NCBI RefSeq assembly: GCF_028807635.1
Contig: NZ_JARBAX010000001.1
Coordinates: 1,253,001-1,317,000, forward strand
Length of the DNA stretch: 64,000 nucleotides
Direction: 5' to 3'
Source: Streptomyces spiramyceticus
GTDB taxonomy: Bacteria; Actinomycetota; Actinomycetes; Streptomycetales; Streptomycetaceae
Shown: positions 55,408-62,802 of the stretch, one piece after another
Position numbering within the stretch: the stretch's first letter is position 1
Layout: every line of letters begins with the position of its first letter
The notes under the pieces: model-generated
What the model was told of the DNA's origin: nothing
Seen by the model: the letters and a program-made list of their open reading frames with translations, nothing else
The model's database searches: none
Program-made: the position numbers and the translations under genes

Positions 55408-55959
55408 ATGGACCACGAAACACACACGCACACCACGCACCACGCGGACCACGAGCACCTCCCGCATGAGGAACATGGGGGCCACGAAGGGCACGGAGCA
55501 GCCCATCACGGCAGCCACGGCAAGGTCAGCTGGCGCATGGCCGCCCAGGCCACGCTCCACTGCCTCACCGGCTGCGCCATCGGCGAGGTCCTGGGCATGG
55601 TGATCGGCACCGCGCTCGGCTGGGGCAACATGGAGACGATGATCCTGGCGATCATCCTGGCCTTCTTCTTCGGTTACGCCCTGACCCTGCGCGGCATCCT
55701 CAAGGCCGGCGTCGGCTTCAGGACAGCGATCCGGGTTGCCCTCGCCGCCGACACGCTCTCCATCGCCGTGATGGAGCTGATCGACAACGGCGTGCTCGCC
55801 CTGTGGCCGGGAGCGATGGACGCGCACCTGTCCGACGCGATGTTCTGGGGCGTACTCACCTTCGCCCTCGCGGCCGCCTTCGTGATCACCACGCCGGTGA
55901 ACAAGTGGATGATCGGCCGGGGCAAGGGCCACGCGGTGGTCCACCAGTACCACCACTGA
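55408..55959 (+). CDS. His-rich DUF4396 membrane protein
   Basis: 183 residues from the ATG at 55408 (GGGGAG, 7-base spacing); ATG at 55393 overlaps that SD. Residues 1-40 hold over a dozen His in HETHTHTTHHADHEHLPHEEHGGHEGHG, likely metal binding. Four membrane helices follow (about 48-72, 75-95, 102-130, 140-165), with CLTGCAIGEVLG containing two Cys and the region ALTLRGILKAGVGFRTA. Tail HAVVHQYHH is again His-rich. The family has no assigned function; operator and His content suggest copper or other metal handling. Confidence 0.85.
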   Translation: MDHETHTHTTHHADHEHLPHEEHGGHEGHGAAHHGSHGKVSWRMAAQATLHCLTGCAIGEVLGMVIGTALGWGNMETMILAIILAFFFGYALTLRGILKAGVGFRTAIRVALAADTLSIAVMELIDNGVLALWPGAMDAHLSDAMFWGVLTFALAAAFVITTPVNKWMIGRGKGHAVVHQYHH

Positions 55960-55999
55960 TCCGGCACCGATCCGGCAGGCAGACGCAGGCAGGCAGGCG

Positions 56000-56632
56000 C
56001 TAGAGCTCCGGGCCGTCCCCCGGCTCCTCCTGATAGGAGTAGCGCTGCTCACGCCAGGGGTCGCCGACGTTGTGATAGCCGCGCTCCTCCCAGAAGCCGC
56101 GGCGGTCTGCCGTCATGTACTCGACGCCGCGGACCCACTTGGGCCCCTTCCAGGCGTACAGATGCGGCACTACCAGGCGCACCGGGAAACCGTGCTCGGC
56201 GGTGAGCAGCTCGCCGCCCTTGTGCGTGGCGAAAACCGTACGTTCCGAGGTGAAGTCCGCGAGCCGCAGATTCGCGCTGAAGCCGTACTCGGCCCAGACC
56301 ATGACGTGAGTGACGTTGGGCGCGGGCGGCGCGAGTTCGACGAGCGTACGGGCGAGCACCCCACCCCATTCGGCCCCAAGCATGCTGAACTTTGTCACGC
56401 AGTGCAGATCGGCCACGACCGTGGAGAACGGCAGGGCCGAAAACTCCTCGTGATTCCAGCAGCGCTTTTCACCGTCGGCCGTCGCGCCGAAAATCCTGAA
56501 CTCCCAGCGGTCCGGCTTGAACTTGGGCACAGGACCATAGTGGGTAACCGGCCAGCCGCGCTGGAGACGCTGCCCCGGCGGAAGCTCGGGCTGCTCTGAT
56601 TCGCGACGTTCCCGGCTTTCCGGCTGACCCAT
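56000..56632 (-). CDS. Molybdopterin-dependent sulfite-oxidase-like protein
   Basis: 210 residues. The oxidoreductase molybdopterin domain shows the Mo-ligand cysteine Cys78 in VVADLHCVTKFSM, plus WAEYGFSANLRLADF, EHGFPVRLVVPHLYAWKGPKWVRGVEYM. It is a short, soluble protein with no signal peptide, similar to cytosolic YuiH/YedY-like members of unknown substrate. It converges with the DUF4396 gene (40 bases between stops). Confidence 0.92.
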   Translation of the reverse strand: MGQPESRERRESEQPELPPGQRLQRGWPVTHYGPVPKFKPDRWEFRIFGATADGEKRCWNHEEFSALPFSTVVADLHCVTKFSMLGAEWGGVLARTLVELAPPAPNVTHVMVWAEYGFSANLRLADFTSERTVFATHKGGELLTAEHGFPVRLVVPHLYAWKGPKWVRGVEYMTADRRGFWEERGYHNVGDPWREQRYSYQEEPGDGPEL

Positions 56633-56787
56633 GCCTCCATGGTGACAGACGGCGAAGGGTGGTCATGACCAGGTCTGACCCTATTCGGGGCAACTCCTAA
56701 TAAGCCTGCACTTACTGGACGCCTCTCACCCGCGGTGCAAAGATGCGCGAAACCTGCCCAGTTCCACGCCTGGAAGGAGCCTCTGCG

Positions 56788-57267
56788 ATGCAGGGCGACC
56801 CCGAGGTCCTCGAATTTCTCAACGAGCAGCTGACCGCCGAGCTGACTGCCATCAACCAGTACTTCCTGCACGCCAAAATGCAGGACAACTTCGGCTGGAC
56901 GAAGCTCGCGAAATACACCCGGGCCGAGTCCTTCGACGAGATGCGGCACGCGGAGACACTGACCGACCGGATCCTCTTCCTGGAAGGCCTGCCGAACTAC
57001 CAGCGGCTCTTCCACGTACGAGTCGGCCAGACCGTCACCGAGATGTTCAAGGCCGACCGGGAGGTCGAGGTCGAGGCGATCGACCGCCTCAAGCGCGGCA
57101 TCGATGTCATGCGGAACAAGGGCGACATCACGTCGGCGAACATCTTCGAGGACATCCTCAAGGACGAGGAGCACCACATCGACTATCTCGACACCCAGCT
57201 GGACCTGGTCGAGAAGCTCGGTGAGTCGCTCTACATCGCCCAGCTGATCGAGCAGCCGAGCAGCTGA
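56788..57267 (+). CDS. bfr: Bacterioferritin
   Basis: 159 residues from the ATG at 56788 (GGAAGGAG upstream); the upstream ATG at 56743 has no SD. Ferroxidase residues Glu18, Glu51, His54 and heme-ligand Met52 (DEMRHAETL) are present, with EDEEHHIDYLDTQL later. It oxidises and stores iron in a 24-mer shell. It faces bfd; the 40-base gap is filled with short repeats. Confidence 0.97.
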   Translation: MQGDPEVLEFLNEQLTAELTAINQYFLHAKMQDNFGWTKLAKYTRAESFDEMRHAETLTDRILFLEGLPNYQRLFHVRVGQTVTEMFKADREVEVEAIDRLKRGIDVMRNKGDITSANIFEDILKDEEHHIDYLDTQLDLVEKLGESLYIAQLIEQPSS

Positions 57268-57313
57268 TCAGGCGGTCAGGCGGGCAGCCGGTCAGGCGGT
57301 CAGGCGGTCAGGC
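57266..57313. repeat. GGTCAGGC short tandem repeats between bfr and bfd
   Basis: GGTCAGGC occurs at 57274, 57290, 57298 and 57306, with a variant GATCAGGC at 57266. The array starts in the bfr stop and includes the bfd stop codon (57308-57310), so both gene ends lie in repeat sequence. No terminator hairpin is seen. Confidence 0.75.
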
Positions 57314-57568
57314 AGCTTCCGACAGGGTGGCCCCGACCATCGGTGACTCGGCCGGAGCGTTCTCGGCCAGCGCCGACTCGCCCTGTTCGATCAGCGCGCG
57401 GCGCGGGCACGTACCGCGCCCGAGGAGCCCCTGGATCGTACGTACGCACGAGCCGCAGTCCGTCCCCGCCTTGCTGACAGACGCTATCTGGCGGGGCGTG
57501 CAGGCACCGGCGTCCGCATGCTCCTTGATCTGCTTGTCGGTCACGCCGAAGCAGGAGCAGACGAACAT
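57308..57568 (-). CDS. bfd: Bacterioferritin-associated ferredoxin
   Basis: 86 residues from the ATG at 57568 (SD AGGAGGTG, 6 bases); the open frame to 57634 crosses the iron box. Four [2Fe-2S] cysteines are in FVCSCFGVTDKQI and GTDCGSCVRTI. Bfd reduces ferric iron in bacterioferritin so it can leave. An iron box 39 bases upstream indicates induction when iron is short, the opposite need to storage. It shares the family region with bfr, encoded convergently. Confidence 0.94.
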   Translation of the reverse strand: MFVCSCFGVTDKQIKEHADAGACTPRQIASVSKAGTDCGSCVRTIQGLLGRGTCPRRALIEQGESALAENAPAESPMVGATLSEAA

Positions 57569-57606
57569 GCGGTACACCTCCTGACAGGGGCGAGGGTGGA
57601 TTCTCG

Positions 57607-57627
57607 GTAAGGTCAACCTAACCTTAC
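57607..57627 (-). promoter_or_regulatory. Iron box (DmdR/IdeR type) upstream of bfd
   Basis: The core TAAGGTCAACCTAACCTTA is a dyad that matches 15 of 19 positions of TTAGGTTAGGCTAACCTAA (read on the minus strand). It sits 39 bases upstream of the bfd ATG, a normal place for repression by iron-loaded DmdR. Confidence 0.85.
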
Positions 57628-57664
57628 CCGCCACTTCCCGCTCGCAAAAGCCCCGGGTACGACC

Positions 57665-57698
57665 GTGGGGCGCGGATCACATTCGATCCGCGCCCCAC
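57665..57698 (-). terminator. Terminator of the DAHP synthase gene
   Basis: A perfect 14-bp stem GTGGGGCGCGGATC / GATCCGCGCCCCAC with loop ACATTC, 28 bases after the stop codon at 57726. Confidence 0.92.
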
Positions 57699-57725
57699 AG
57701 TCATTTCCTGCCGTACTGGTGATCT

Positions 57726-59078
57726 TTACTGGTCGCGGTACATCTCGGCGACCAGGAACGCCAGGTCCAGCGACTGGCTCCGGTTGAGCCGCGGGTCGCA
57801 GGCCGTCTCGTAGCGCTGGTGCAGGTCGTCGACGAAGATCTCGTCGCCGCCGCCAACGCACTCCGTGACGTCGTCACCGGTCAGCTCGACGTGGATGCCG
57901 CCCGGGTGCGTTCCCAAGCCCTTGTGCACCTCGAAGAAGCCCTTGACCTCGTCCAGTACGTCGTCGAAGCGACGCGTCTTGTGGCCGGAGGCTGCCTCGA
58001 AGGTGTTGCCGTGCATCGGGTCGGTCACCCACACCACGGTGGAACCGGACGCGGAGACCTTCTCGACGAGCTCGGGAAGCTTGTCGCGGACCTTGTCGGC
58101 GCCCATGCGGACGACGAACGTCAGCCGGCCGGGCTCACGGTCCGGGTCGAGCTTGTCGATGTACTGCAGGGCCTCGTCGACCGTGGTCGTGGGGCCGAGC
58201 TTCACACCGATCGGGTTGCGGATCTTCGAGGCGAACTCGATGTGCGCACCGTCGAGCTGGCGGGTGCGCTCACCGACCCAGAGCATGTGGCCCGACACGT
58301 CGTACAGATGGCCCGTACGCGAGTCGACCCGGGTCAGGGCGGTCTCGTAGTCCATGAGCAGCGCCTCGTGGGAGGCGTAGAACTCGACCGTGCGGAACTC
58401 CGCGGGGTCGGTCCCCGCTGCCTTCATGAAGTTCAGCGCGTTGTCGATCTCGCGGGCGAGCTGCTCGTAACGCTGCCCGGACGGGGACGACTTCACGAAG
58501 TCCTGGTTCCAGGCGTGCACCTGGCGCAGGTCGGCGTAACCGCCGGTGGTGAAGGCGCGGACCAGGTTCAGCGTCGATGCGGACGCGTTGTACATCCGCT
58601 TCAGGCGCTCGGGGTCCGGGATCCGGGACGCCTCGTTGAACTCGAAGCCGTTGACGGAGTCGCCGCGGTAGGTCGGCAGGGTCACGCCGTCGCGGGTCTC
58701 GGTCGGCTTGGAGCGCGGCTTGGAGTACTGACCGGCGATCCGGCCCACCTTGACGACGGGCACGGAGGCGGCGTACGTCAGTACCGCGCCCATCTGGAGG
58801 AGCGTCTTGAGCTTGTTACGGATGTGGTCGGCGGATACGCCGTCGAAGGCCTCGGCACAGTCGCCGCCCTGCAGCAGGAACGCCTCGCCCTTGGCGACGG
58901 CTCCCAGTCGGGCGCGCAGCTGGTCGCACTCGCCCGCGAAGACGAGCGGCGGATACGACTCGAGGTCCGCGATCACATCGCGCAGAGCCTCGGCATCGGG
59001 GTACTCAGGCTGCTGCGCCGCGGGAAGGTCTCGCCAGGTGTTGCCACCGTTAAGGGTGGTCTTAGCGTTCACGGTCAC
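57726..59078 (-). CDS. Class II DAHP synthase
   Basis: 450 residues. Plant/actinobacterial type II 3-deoxy-7-phosphoheptulonate synthase: GNTWRDLPAAQQPEYPD, VFAGECDQLRARLG, FLLQGGDCAEAF, VGRIAGQYSKPRS, MHGNTFEA, GGIHVELTGDDVTECVGG and YETACDPRLN. First step of the shikimate pathway, feeding chorismate to TrpEG downstream. GTG start at 59078 follows a TAATGT box at 7 bases, likely leaderless; GTG at 59072 is an alternative. Confidence 0.96.
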   Translation of the reverse strand: MTVNAKTTLNGGNTWRDLPAAQQPEYPDAEALRDVIADLESYPPLVFAGECDQLRARLGAVAKGEAFLLQGGDCAEAFDGVSADHIRNKLKTLLQMGAVLTYAASVPVVKVGRIAGQYSKPRSKPTETRDGVTLPTYRGDSVNGFEFNEASRIPDPERLKRMYNASASTLNLVRAFTTGGYADLRQVHAWNQDFVKSSPSGQRYEQLAREIDNALNFMKAAGTDPAEFRTVEFYASHEALLMDYETALTRVDSRTGHLYDVSGHMLWVGERTRQLDGAHIEFASKIRNPIGVKLGPTTTVDEALQYIDKLDPDREPGRLTFVVRMGADKVRDKLPELVEKVSASGSTVVWVTDPMHGNTFEAASGHKTRRFDDVLDEVKGFFEVHKGLGTHPGGIHVELTGDDVTECVGGGDEIFVDDLHQRYETACDPRLNRSQSLDLAFLVAEMYRDQ

Positions 59079-59096
59079 CCCACCAACATTACGGGG

Positions 59097-60023
59097 TCAG
59101 GCCGGTAGTCCATCCCCTGGCTCAACAAGTGAGACAGCCCTGTTCCGCGCACCCGCGCTCGGCGCCGCCAGCGCCAGCCCGCGATGGGCCCGGCGCAGCA
59201 TGGTGCGGGCCATGAAGGGATGCACCCGCTCGACCGCTCCCCAGTAGAGCCGCCCGCGCAGGCTGCCGGTCTTCACGACCGTGCTGAGGACGATGTGGCC
59301 GGCCTCCTCGTCGACGAGGATCGAGGCCCGGGCGAGCAGGCCCGCCGTGTCCACCCTGAGCAGCAACTCGCCGCCGTCCTGCGCGATTACGGGAAAGGAA
59401 TCGCGCAGGATCCCCGTCCAGGCGCGCGGATCGCGCGGCATGCCCGGCAACAGGTCCATCTGCCAGGCGTCCTGGAAATCGGGCTGCTCCAGTGCGGTAC
59501 GGATCAGCCGGGCGGTGGCCGGGATCTCGACCGCGACCGGCTTGTCCCAGTCGAGCCGGTGGAGCAGAGCGACCCAGGGCGACCAGCGGACGGGGCGTGC
59601 GACCGTGCCGGTTGCCGCCCGCTCGATGTTGTCGAAGAGCTCCTCGATCACGGTGCCGTGCACGGCTCGTACCGCCGTCAGCCAGGCGATTCTGGCGGCG
59701 CCGCGCTGGTCCTGTTCCAGCACGTGGCGCACGACGCACCGGTCCTCCCCCACGGGCTCGACGGTCAGTTCGTGGAAGCCGTTGTCCGGCGGTGAGAACG
59801 CGAAGCGGATACGGCGCCCCGGTTCGTACGCCACGACCGTGTAGCGCACCGGGCCATGGCCTCCGTCGGCGCCGACGCCGAGCGGCCGGTCGAGGCGTAT
59901 CGGGGCCCAGGCGGGGGCCGGAAAGACCGGGTCGTCGTCGCTGGAGAGCCGGTCGACGAGGGCCCCGACCGCCTCGGCGGGTGCCTGGACATGACGTTCG
60001 TGGACGTTGCGGACCTTGGTCAT
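59097..60023 (-). CDS. DUF2867/SRPBCC-like domain protein
   Basis: 308 residues from the second of two adjacent ATGs (60023; SD GGAGG 6 bases away; 60026 is nearer). Residues 1-160 look like a START/polyketide cyclase-type fold (RNVHERHVQAPAEAVGALVDRL, GRRIRFAFSPPDNGFHELTVEPVG), and residues 195-300 match DUF2867 (RLIRTALEQPDFQDAWQMDLLPGM, GRLYWGAVERVHPFMARTMLRRA). No catalytic residues are evident. Divergent from its TetR neighbour across shared operator-like palindromes. Confidence 0.82.
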   Translation of the reverse strand: MTKVRNVHERHVQAPAEAVGALVDRLSSDDDPVFPAPAWAPIRLDRPLGVGADGGHGPVRYTVVAYEPGRRIRFAFSPPDNGFHELTVEPVGEDRCVVRHVLEQDQRGAARIAWLTAVRAVHGTVIEELFDNIERAATGTVARPVRWSPWVALLHRLDWDKPVAVEIPATARLIRTALEQPDFQDAWQMDLLPGMPRDPRAWTGILRDSFPVIAQDGGELLLRVDTAGLLARASILVDEEAGHIVLSTVVKTGSLRGRLYWGAVERVHPFMARTMLRRAHRGLALAAPSAGARNRAVSLVEPGDGLPA

Positions 60024-60032
60024 CATGTGCCT

Positions 60033-60068
60033 CCATACGCTGGCGTATGGCCTACCGTACGTTACCGT
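60033..60068. promoter_or_regulatory. Divergent operator for the TetR/DUF2867 pair
   Basis: CCATACGC-TG-GCGTATGG at 60033-60050 has perfect 8-bp arms. Next to it TACCGT occurs twice (60053-60058 and 60063-60068), giving CGTACGTTACCGTATGG, a second half-symmetric site and also a possible -10 for the TetR gene. Confidence 0.7.
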
Positions 60069-60674
60069 ATGGTCATGGTGCAACGGCAGGAGAAAGCACA
60101 GGAGAAGAAGCGGCGGCTGACCGCGCAGGACTGGGCCGATGCGGCCCTGGCCGCCATGCGCGAGGGCGGTCTCGCGGCGGTCGCGGTCGAACCGCTGGCC
60201 ACCCGGCTCTCCACCACCAAGGGCAGCTTCTACTGGCACTTCCCGGGCCGCGACGCCCTCGTCGAGGCCGCGCTCGTCCGCTGGGCGGAGACGGAGACCG
60301 AGGCGGCCATCACCGAGCTCGAAACGGAGCCGGACCCGGAGAAGCGGCTGCGTCGGCTCTTCGCGGAGGCCGTCGCGTCGGCCGCGAGCGACCCGCTGGA
60401 GGTGTCGCTGCTCGCGACGGCGGACGACCCGCGGGTCGCTGCGGCGCTGCGGCGGGTGACCGACCGGCGGGTCGCGTACGTGTCACGGCTCTTCGCGGAG
60501 CTGGGTTTCCCCGAGGCGGAGGCACGGCGCAAGGGGCTGCTCGCGTACAGCGTCTACCTGGGGCACACCCAGCTGATGCATGCCGTCCCGTCGGCTCTCC
60601 CGGTGGGAGCCGAGCTGACCGGCTATCTGGAATCCGCGCTCGATTCGCTGCTGCTGCGCCCCGAGATCGGGTAG
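60069..60674 (+). CDS. TetR family regulator
   Basis: 201 residues from the ATG at 60069; ATG at 60075 is an alternative, and neither has an SD. HTH: WADAALAAMREGGLAAVAVEPLATRLSTTKGSFYWHFPGRDALVEAAL. The C-terminal domain (about 80-200) has no assigned ligand. It probably represses itself and the divergent DUF2867 gene through the palindrome between them. The stop TAG at 60672 overlaps the -10 of the trp leader. Confidence 0.93.
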   Translation: MVMVQRQEKAQEKKRRLTAQDWADAALAAMREGGLAAVAVEPLATRLSTTKGSFYWHFPGRDALVEAALVRWAETETEAAITELETEPDPEKRLRRLFAEAVASAASDPLEVSLLATADDPRVAAALRRVTDRRVAYVSRLFAELGFPEAEARRKGLLAYSVYLGHTQLMHAVPSALPVGAELTGYLESALDSLLLRPEIG

Positions 60675-60684
60675 GGTGCCGGAC

Positions 60685-60741
60685 ATGTTCACGCAGACGA
60701 ACCAGAACTGGTGGTGGCCCGCTCTTCCGGCGGCCCACTGA
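60685..60741 (+). CDS. Trp leader peptide
   Basis: An 18-residue peptide MFTQTNQNWWWPALPAAH with three consecutive Trp codons (60709-60717). TAGGGT (60672-60677) ends 7 bases before its ATG, so the transcript may start at the ATG. Ribosome stalling on Trp codons would decide whether the downstream hairpin forms. It is too short for ordinary gene finding. Confidence 0.88.
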   Translation: MFTQTNQNWWWPALPAAH

Positions 60742-60763
60742 CTGCGCGTACACCGATACCGCG

Positions 60764-60787
60764 AAGGCCGCCCCGAGGGGCGGCCTT
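60764..60787 (+). terminator. trp attenuator hairpin
   Basis: An 11-bp stem AAGGCCGCCCC / GGGGCGGCCTT with a GA loop followed by TTT, 22 bases after the leader peptide stop and 68 bases before trpEG. It has only a short T run, so it may terminate weakly or need a factor. Confidence 0.75.
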
Positions 60788-60854
60788 TGGTGTTTCCCAG
60801 GGGCTGTTCCTCTCCACCCGGATCGACCGGATCTCCCCGGAAGGAACACCTCCG

Positions 60855-62741
60855 ATGCTCATCAGCACTCTCCTCGACGACACCCGCCCCTTCGCGCTCC
60901 TGCGCAGGCGCACCCCCGGCCACGACCACGACACCGTCGAGCTGCTGATCGGGGACGTGCACGAGGCCGGGCGCCTCGCGGACATCCCGGTCGGCGACAC
61001 ACCGGTGCTCGCGCTGGTGCCGTTCCGGCAGATCAGGGAGCGCGGGTTCGACGTACGGGACGACGGGACGCCGCTCAGTGTGCTGGTCGCCGACGAGACG
61101 TACGTGCTGCCGCTCGACGAGGTCCTGGACCAACTGCCCGCGCACGACGTACGGGTCGACGGCGGGGCCTTCGACGTCGATGACGAGGAGTACGCCGGCA
61201 TCGTGCGGCGCGTCATCGAGGACGAGATCGGGCAGGGCGAGGGCGCGAACTTCGTCATCCGGCGCACCTTCGAGGGCGACATCCCCGGCTTCGGCCGGGC
61301 CGACGCGCTCGCCCTCTTCCGGCGGCTCCTCGCCGGGGAGCGGGGCGCGTACTGGACGTTCGTCGTGCACACCGGGGAGCGCACGCTGGTCGGGGCCAGT
61401 CCCGAGGTGCATGTGCGGATGTCCGGCGGGACGGTCGTGATGAATCCGATCAGCGGGACGTACCGCTATCCGGCCGACGGGCCGAGCGCCGAGGCGCTGC
61501 TGGAGTTCCTGGGCGACCGCAAGGAGACCGAGGAGCTCTCCATGGTCGTCGACGAGGAGCTCAAGATGATGTGCACCGTCGGTGACATGGGCGGGGTCGT
61601 CGTCGGGCCCCGGCTCAAGGAGATGTCCCACCTGGCGCACACCGAGTACGAGCTCAGGGGCCGCTCTTCGCTGGATGTACGGGAGGTGCTGCGGGAGACC
61701 ATGTTCGCCGCGACGGTCACGGGCTCGCCCGTGCAGAACGCCTGCCGGGTCATCGAGCGCCACGAGGTGGGCGGGCGCGGCTACTACGCGGGTGCGCTGG
61801 CCCTGATCGGGCGGGACGAAGCGGGTACGCAGACCCTGGACTCGCCCATCCTGATCCGTACGGCCGACATCTCCCCGGACGGCCGTCTGCGGGTGCCCGT
61901 CGGGGCGACGCTGGTCCGCCACTCCGACCCGCACAGCGAGGTCGCGGAGACGCACGCCAAGGCGGCGGGTGTACTGGCGGCGCTCGGTGTACGTCCCGGT
62001 CGGCCGCAGGACACGGCCGTACGCCCCGCCCTGGCGGACGATCCGCGTGTACGGGCCGCCCTCGACGCACGGCGGCTGGACCTCGCCCCCTTCTGGCTCA
62101 AGATGCAGGAACGGGGCGCCGACCTTGCCGGCCACGCGCTGGTGGTCGACGGCGAGGACACCTTCACGGCGATGCTCGCGCATGTGCTGCGGGCGTCCGG
62201 TCTTGAGGTGACGGTACGGAGGTACGACGAACCCGGGCTGCGGGAGGCGGCCCTCGGCCACGAGGGACCCGTGGTGCTGGGCCCGGGCCCCGGAAATCCG
62301 GCCGACACGGCCGACCCGAAGATGCTGGTCCTGCGGGAGCTGGCGGCGGAGCTGGTGGGCTCGCATCCGTACGGGGTGCTCGGGGTCTGCCTCGGGCATG
62401 AGCTGATCGCGGCGGAGCTGGGGCTTGCGATCGTACGGAAGGACGTGCCGTACCAGGGGGCGCAGGAGCGGATCGACCTCTTCGGGCGGGAGGAGGTCGT
62501 GGGGTACTACAACAGCTTCACCGCTCGGTGTGATGACGCCGGGGCGGCGGAGTTGGCTGCCCGTGGGGTCGAAGTCGCCCGCGACCTGGGGACGGGCGAA
62601 GTGCACGCGGTGCGGGGGCCGGGCTTTGCCGGGGTGCAGTTCCATCCGGAGTCGGTGCTGACGCTGCGCGGGGCGGCGATTGTGGGGGAGCTGGTGGGGG
62701 GCATTGTTGCTGGTGCTTCGCGGGCCGGGGCCGGGGCCTGA
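60855..62741 (+). CDS. trpE: Fused anthranilate synthase TrpE-TrpG
   Basis: 628 residues from the ATG at 60855 (GGAAGGA upstream); an open frame to 60711 covers the attenuator. The N-terminal chorismate-binding part (about 1-420) has RRTFEGDIPGFG, SPEVHVRMSGGTVVMNPISGTYRYP, DEELKMMCTVGDMGGVVVGPRLKEMSHLAHTEYEL and RGYYAGALALIG. The C-terminal glutamine amidotransferase domain has GPGPGNP, GVCLGHELIAAELG with the nucleophile Cys, and VQFHPESVLT. It makes anthranilate from chorismate and glutamine. The same fusion occurs in phenazine enzymes (PhzE), but leader peptide and DAHP synthase neighbour favour tryptophan. Confidence 0.93.
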   Translation: MLISTLLDDTRPFALLRRRTPGHDHDTVELLIGDVHEAGRLADIPVGDTPVLALVPFRQIRERGFDVRDDGTPLSVLVADETYVLPLDEVLDQLPAHDVRVDGGAFDVDDEEYAGIVRRVIEDEIGQGEGANFVIRRTFEGDIPGFGRADALALFRRLLAGERGAYWTFVVHTGERTLVGASPEVHVRMSGGTVVMNPISGTYRYPADGPSAEALLEFLGDRKETEELSMVVDEELKMMCTVGDMGGVVVGPRLKEMSHLAHTEYELRGRSSLDVREVLRETMFAATVTGSPVQNACRVIERHEVGGRGYYAGALALIGRDEAGTQTLDSPILIRTADISPDGRLRVPVGATLVRHSDPHSEVAETHAKAAGVLAALGVRPGRPQDTAVRPALADDPRVRAALDARRLDLAPFWLKMQERGADLAGHALVVDGEDTFTAMLAHVLRASGLEVTVRRYDEPGLREAALGHEGPVVLGPGPGNPADTADPKMLVLRELAAELVGSHPYGVLGVCLGHELIAAELGLAIVRKDVPYQGAQERIDLFGREEVVGYYNSFTARCDDAGAAELAARGVEVARDLGTGEVHAVRGPGFAGVQFHPESVLTLRGAAIVGELVGGIVAGASRAGAGA

Positions 62742-62763
62742 ACTTTTCCCCAACCCCCGGGCC

Positions 62764-62796
62764 CCCGGACGGGCCGGCTTTTCCGGCCCGTCCGGG
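62764..62796 (+). terminator. Shared terminator between trpE and pfkA
   Basis: A perfect 14-bp stem CCCGGACGGGCCGG / CCGGCCCGTCCGGG with loop CTTTT between converging genes, active in either direction. Confidence 0.9.
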
Positions 62797-62802
62797 CTCC
62801 AC

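Noticed and set aside
56690..56787. Iron box before bfr
   Set aside because: CTCCTAATAAGCCTGCACTTA has a few matching bases but no dyad symmetry like the clear box before bfd.
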